From a bacterium (lineage in GTDB: Bacteria > Patescibacteriota > Microgenomatia > UBA8517): a stretch of DNA of 5,578 nucleotides. The position numbers and the translations under genes are program-made. The first letter of the stretch is position 1; every line of letters begins with the position of its first letter. The notes beneath the pieces were generated by a model. That model did no database searches. It worked only from the letters and a program-made list of their open reading frames with translations, and had not been told where the DNA came from. The stretch covers positions 1-5,578 of the forward strand of contig JAKAKU010000066.1 of NCBI GenBank assembly GCA_021824385.1, in the 5' to 3' direction. Positions 4,493 to 5,578 of this stretch are shown here, in pieces.

Positions 4493-4924
4493 ATGGCACC
4501 AAAGAAAATCAAAACAACCGTTAAAGTAAACCTCAAGGCTGGGGAAGCTACTCCTGCACCTCCACTTGGGCCAATCCTTGGACAACATGGACTGTCGATC
4601 ATGGACTTCGTGAAGCAATACAATGACCGCACTTCTTCAATGAAAGGAAACGTTGTTCCTGCTGTTATTACCATTTATGAAGACCGATCGTTTGACTTTG
4701 AACTCAAACTTGCTCCAGTTTCAGAAATGATCAAGAAAAAGCTTGGTATTGAAAAAGGCTCAGGAGCAACTCCTCGCACCATTGCAGGTACACTCACTCG
4801 TCAACAGCTTGAAGAAGTTGCAAAAGAAAAAATGAACGATTTGAATACAACAAATGTAGAAGCTGCTATGAAAGTAGTTGCAGGAACTGCACGAAGTATG
4901 GGCATTAAAACAGAATTAAACTAA
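4493..4924 (+). CDS. rplK: 50S ribosomal protein L11
   Basis: L11 binds the GTPase-associated centre of 23S rRNA and helps elongation factors and release factors act there. The 143-residue product is full length for the family. The N-terminal domain has [20 protein letters not shown] (11-30), the proline-rich hinge and factor-contact loop, then [15 protein letters not shown] (31-45). The RNA-binding C-terminal domain includes [16 protein letters not shown] (88-103) and ends with the conserved [23 protein letters not shown] (116-138). An in-frame ATG at 4457 would add [12 protein letters not shown], a hydrophobic extension foreign to the family that would also cut into the GCAA-hairpin leader, so I reject it in favour of MAPKKIK at 4493. 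rplA follows after a single base, so the two are almost certainly coupled. Confidence 0.97.
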   Translation: MAPKKIKTTVKVNLKAGEATPAPPLGPILGQHGLSIMDFVKQYNDRTSSMKGNVVPAVITIYEDRSFDFELKLAPVSEMIKKKLGIEKGSGATPRTIAGTLTRQQLEEVAKEKMNDLNTTNVEAAMKVVAGTARSMGIKTELN

Positions 4925-4925
4925 T

Positions 4926-5578
4926 ATGGGAAAAACAAAAAACGTTGTCGTTAGTGGTGAAGCTACTTCAAAAAAGGTAGACAAATACGCTGCAAAAAAG
5001 CTTGAAGATCAAGCTGCAAAGCTTGCAGTGAATACTCCTAAGCACGGGAAAAATATTTTGTCAGCTCAAAATAAAGTCGACAAAAATCGAACGTATTCTC
5101 TTTCAGAAGCAATTGCCTTAGTGCGAGAAACCTCATTCGTGAAGTTTGATGCTACCGTTGAGATGCATGCCAGAATTCGAAAAGAAACATTCTCTGCTCA
5201 AGTTAAGTTGCCCCACGGAACTGGAAAAGAGAAAAAGATTGAGTTTGCAACTGAACACACCGTGCAGCGCCTTCAAGACGGAAAAATCGATTTTGATGTA
5301 TTGTTGGCAACTGCCGAAATGATGCCAAAGCTCGTAAAGTTTGCAAAACTTCTCGGACCTCGTGGTATGATGCCAAATCCAAAAAATGGAACACTCGTAA
5401 AAGATGAAAGTGCAGTCAAGAATTTCTCAACTTCAACAATTACTGTTCGACCAGAAAAAAGTGCACCAATTGTTCATCTGGCGGTGGGCAAACTGAGTAT
5501 GAAAGACGCACAAATTCAAGAAAACATTGAAACACTCATTGCTGCAATGAAGCCAAAGCAGATTCTTTCAATTGTTTT
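4926..5578 (+). CDS. rplA: 50S ribosomal protein L1, C-terminus cut by the window edge
   Basis: L1 forms the mobile stalk that handles deacylated tRNA at the E site, and in many bacteria it represses its own operon. About 217 codons are visible. Recognisable blocks are YSLSEAIALVRETSFVKFD (57-75), VKLPHGTGK (93-101), IDFDVLLATAEMMPKL (121-136) and LGPRGMMPNPKNGTL (143-157), the RNA-binding signature. HLAVGKLSMKDAQIQENIE (184-202) and AAMKPKQ (206-212) lie near the end. Two points are unusual. A basic extension of about 40-50 residues precedes the usual start of the fold. Domain II is also short: between LPHGTGK and DFDV there are 20 residues, against about 38 in the E. coli protein as I recall it. 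The start is one base past the rplK stop. The last ten or so residues are probably outside the window. Confidence 0.95.
   Translation, partial: MGKTKNVVVSGEATSKKVDKYAAKKLEDQAAKLAVNTPKHGKNILSAQNKVDKNRTYSLSEAIALVRETSFVKFDATVEMHARIRKETFSAQVKLPHGTGKEKKIEFATEHTVQRLQDGKIDFDVLLATAEMMPKLVKFAKLLGPRGMMPNPKNGTLVKDESAVKNFSTSTITVRPEKSAPIVHLAVGKLSMKDAQIQENIETLIAAMKPKQILSIV

Noticed and set aside
5203..5394. Minus-strand open frame of 63 codons
   Set aside because: It is antisense to strongly conserved rplA sequence and has no ribosome binding site or promoter.

Overview
The window looks like a piece of a chromosome from a candidate-phyla-radiation (Patescibacteria-type) bacterium. The reasons are compact, AT-leaning genes, short intergenic gaps, a minimal 60-residue SecE, an L1 with a long basic N-terminal extension and a shortened middle domain, and several small proteins I cannot place. 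This assignment is inference from gene style and was not checked by a search. TAA and TAG end the complete genes, and nothing suggests a recoded TGA.

Layout. At the left edge is the N-terminal third of ribonuclease HII (rnhB), on the minus strand and running off the window. Divergent from it, 23 bases away, begins a plus-strand pair: an unrecognised 139-residue protein and, 3 bases later, a 274-residue kinase-fold phosphotransferase. A promoter with an extended -10 then drives secE-nusG, which ends at a hairpin terminator that should work in both directions. In many bacteria rplK follows nusG directly. Here about 2 kb intervenes, holding a 69-residue charged small protein (minus), a soluble Hanks-type Ser/Thr kinase (plus) and an acidic 231-residue protein (minus). 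The two members of the last pair converge with only 7 bases between their stop codons. The ribosomal operon rplK-rplA then restarts from its own promoter with a leader of about 100 bases, and rplA runs off the right edge.

How the parts relate. SecE (translocon), NusG (transcription elongation and coupling), L11 and L1 (GTPase centre and L1 stalk) are the conserved backbone. Two kinase-fold proteins of different families lie on either side of secE-nusG, each next to an uncharacterised protein that may be its partner or substrate (inference).

The most interesting non-coding element is the rplK leader. It can fold into two short helices separated by an asymmetric purine-rich loop, which resembles known L1 autoregulatory sites. 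It also has an alternative upstream pairing that would disrupt that fold, and a GCAA-capped hairpin downstream. Most gene starts here have no Shine-Dalgarno sequence, and several have a -10-like box placed so that transcription would begin at or within a few bases of the ATG. The 69-residue gene is the exception, with a 10-base perfect match to the anti-Shine-Dalgarno sequence. No tRNA, rRNA, CRISPR array, insertion sequence or attachment site was seen.
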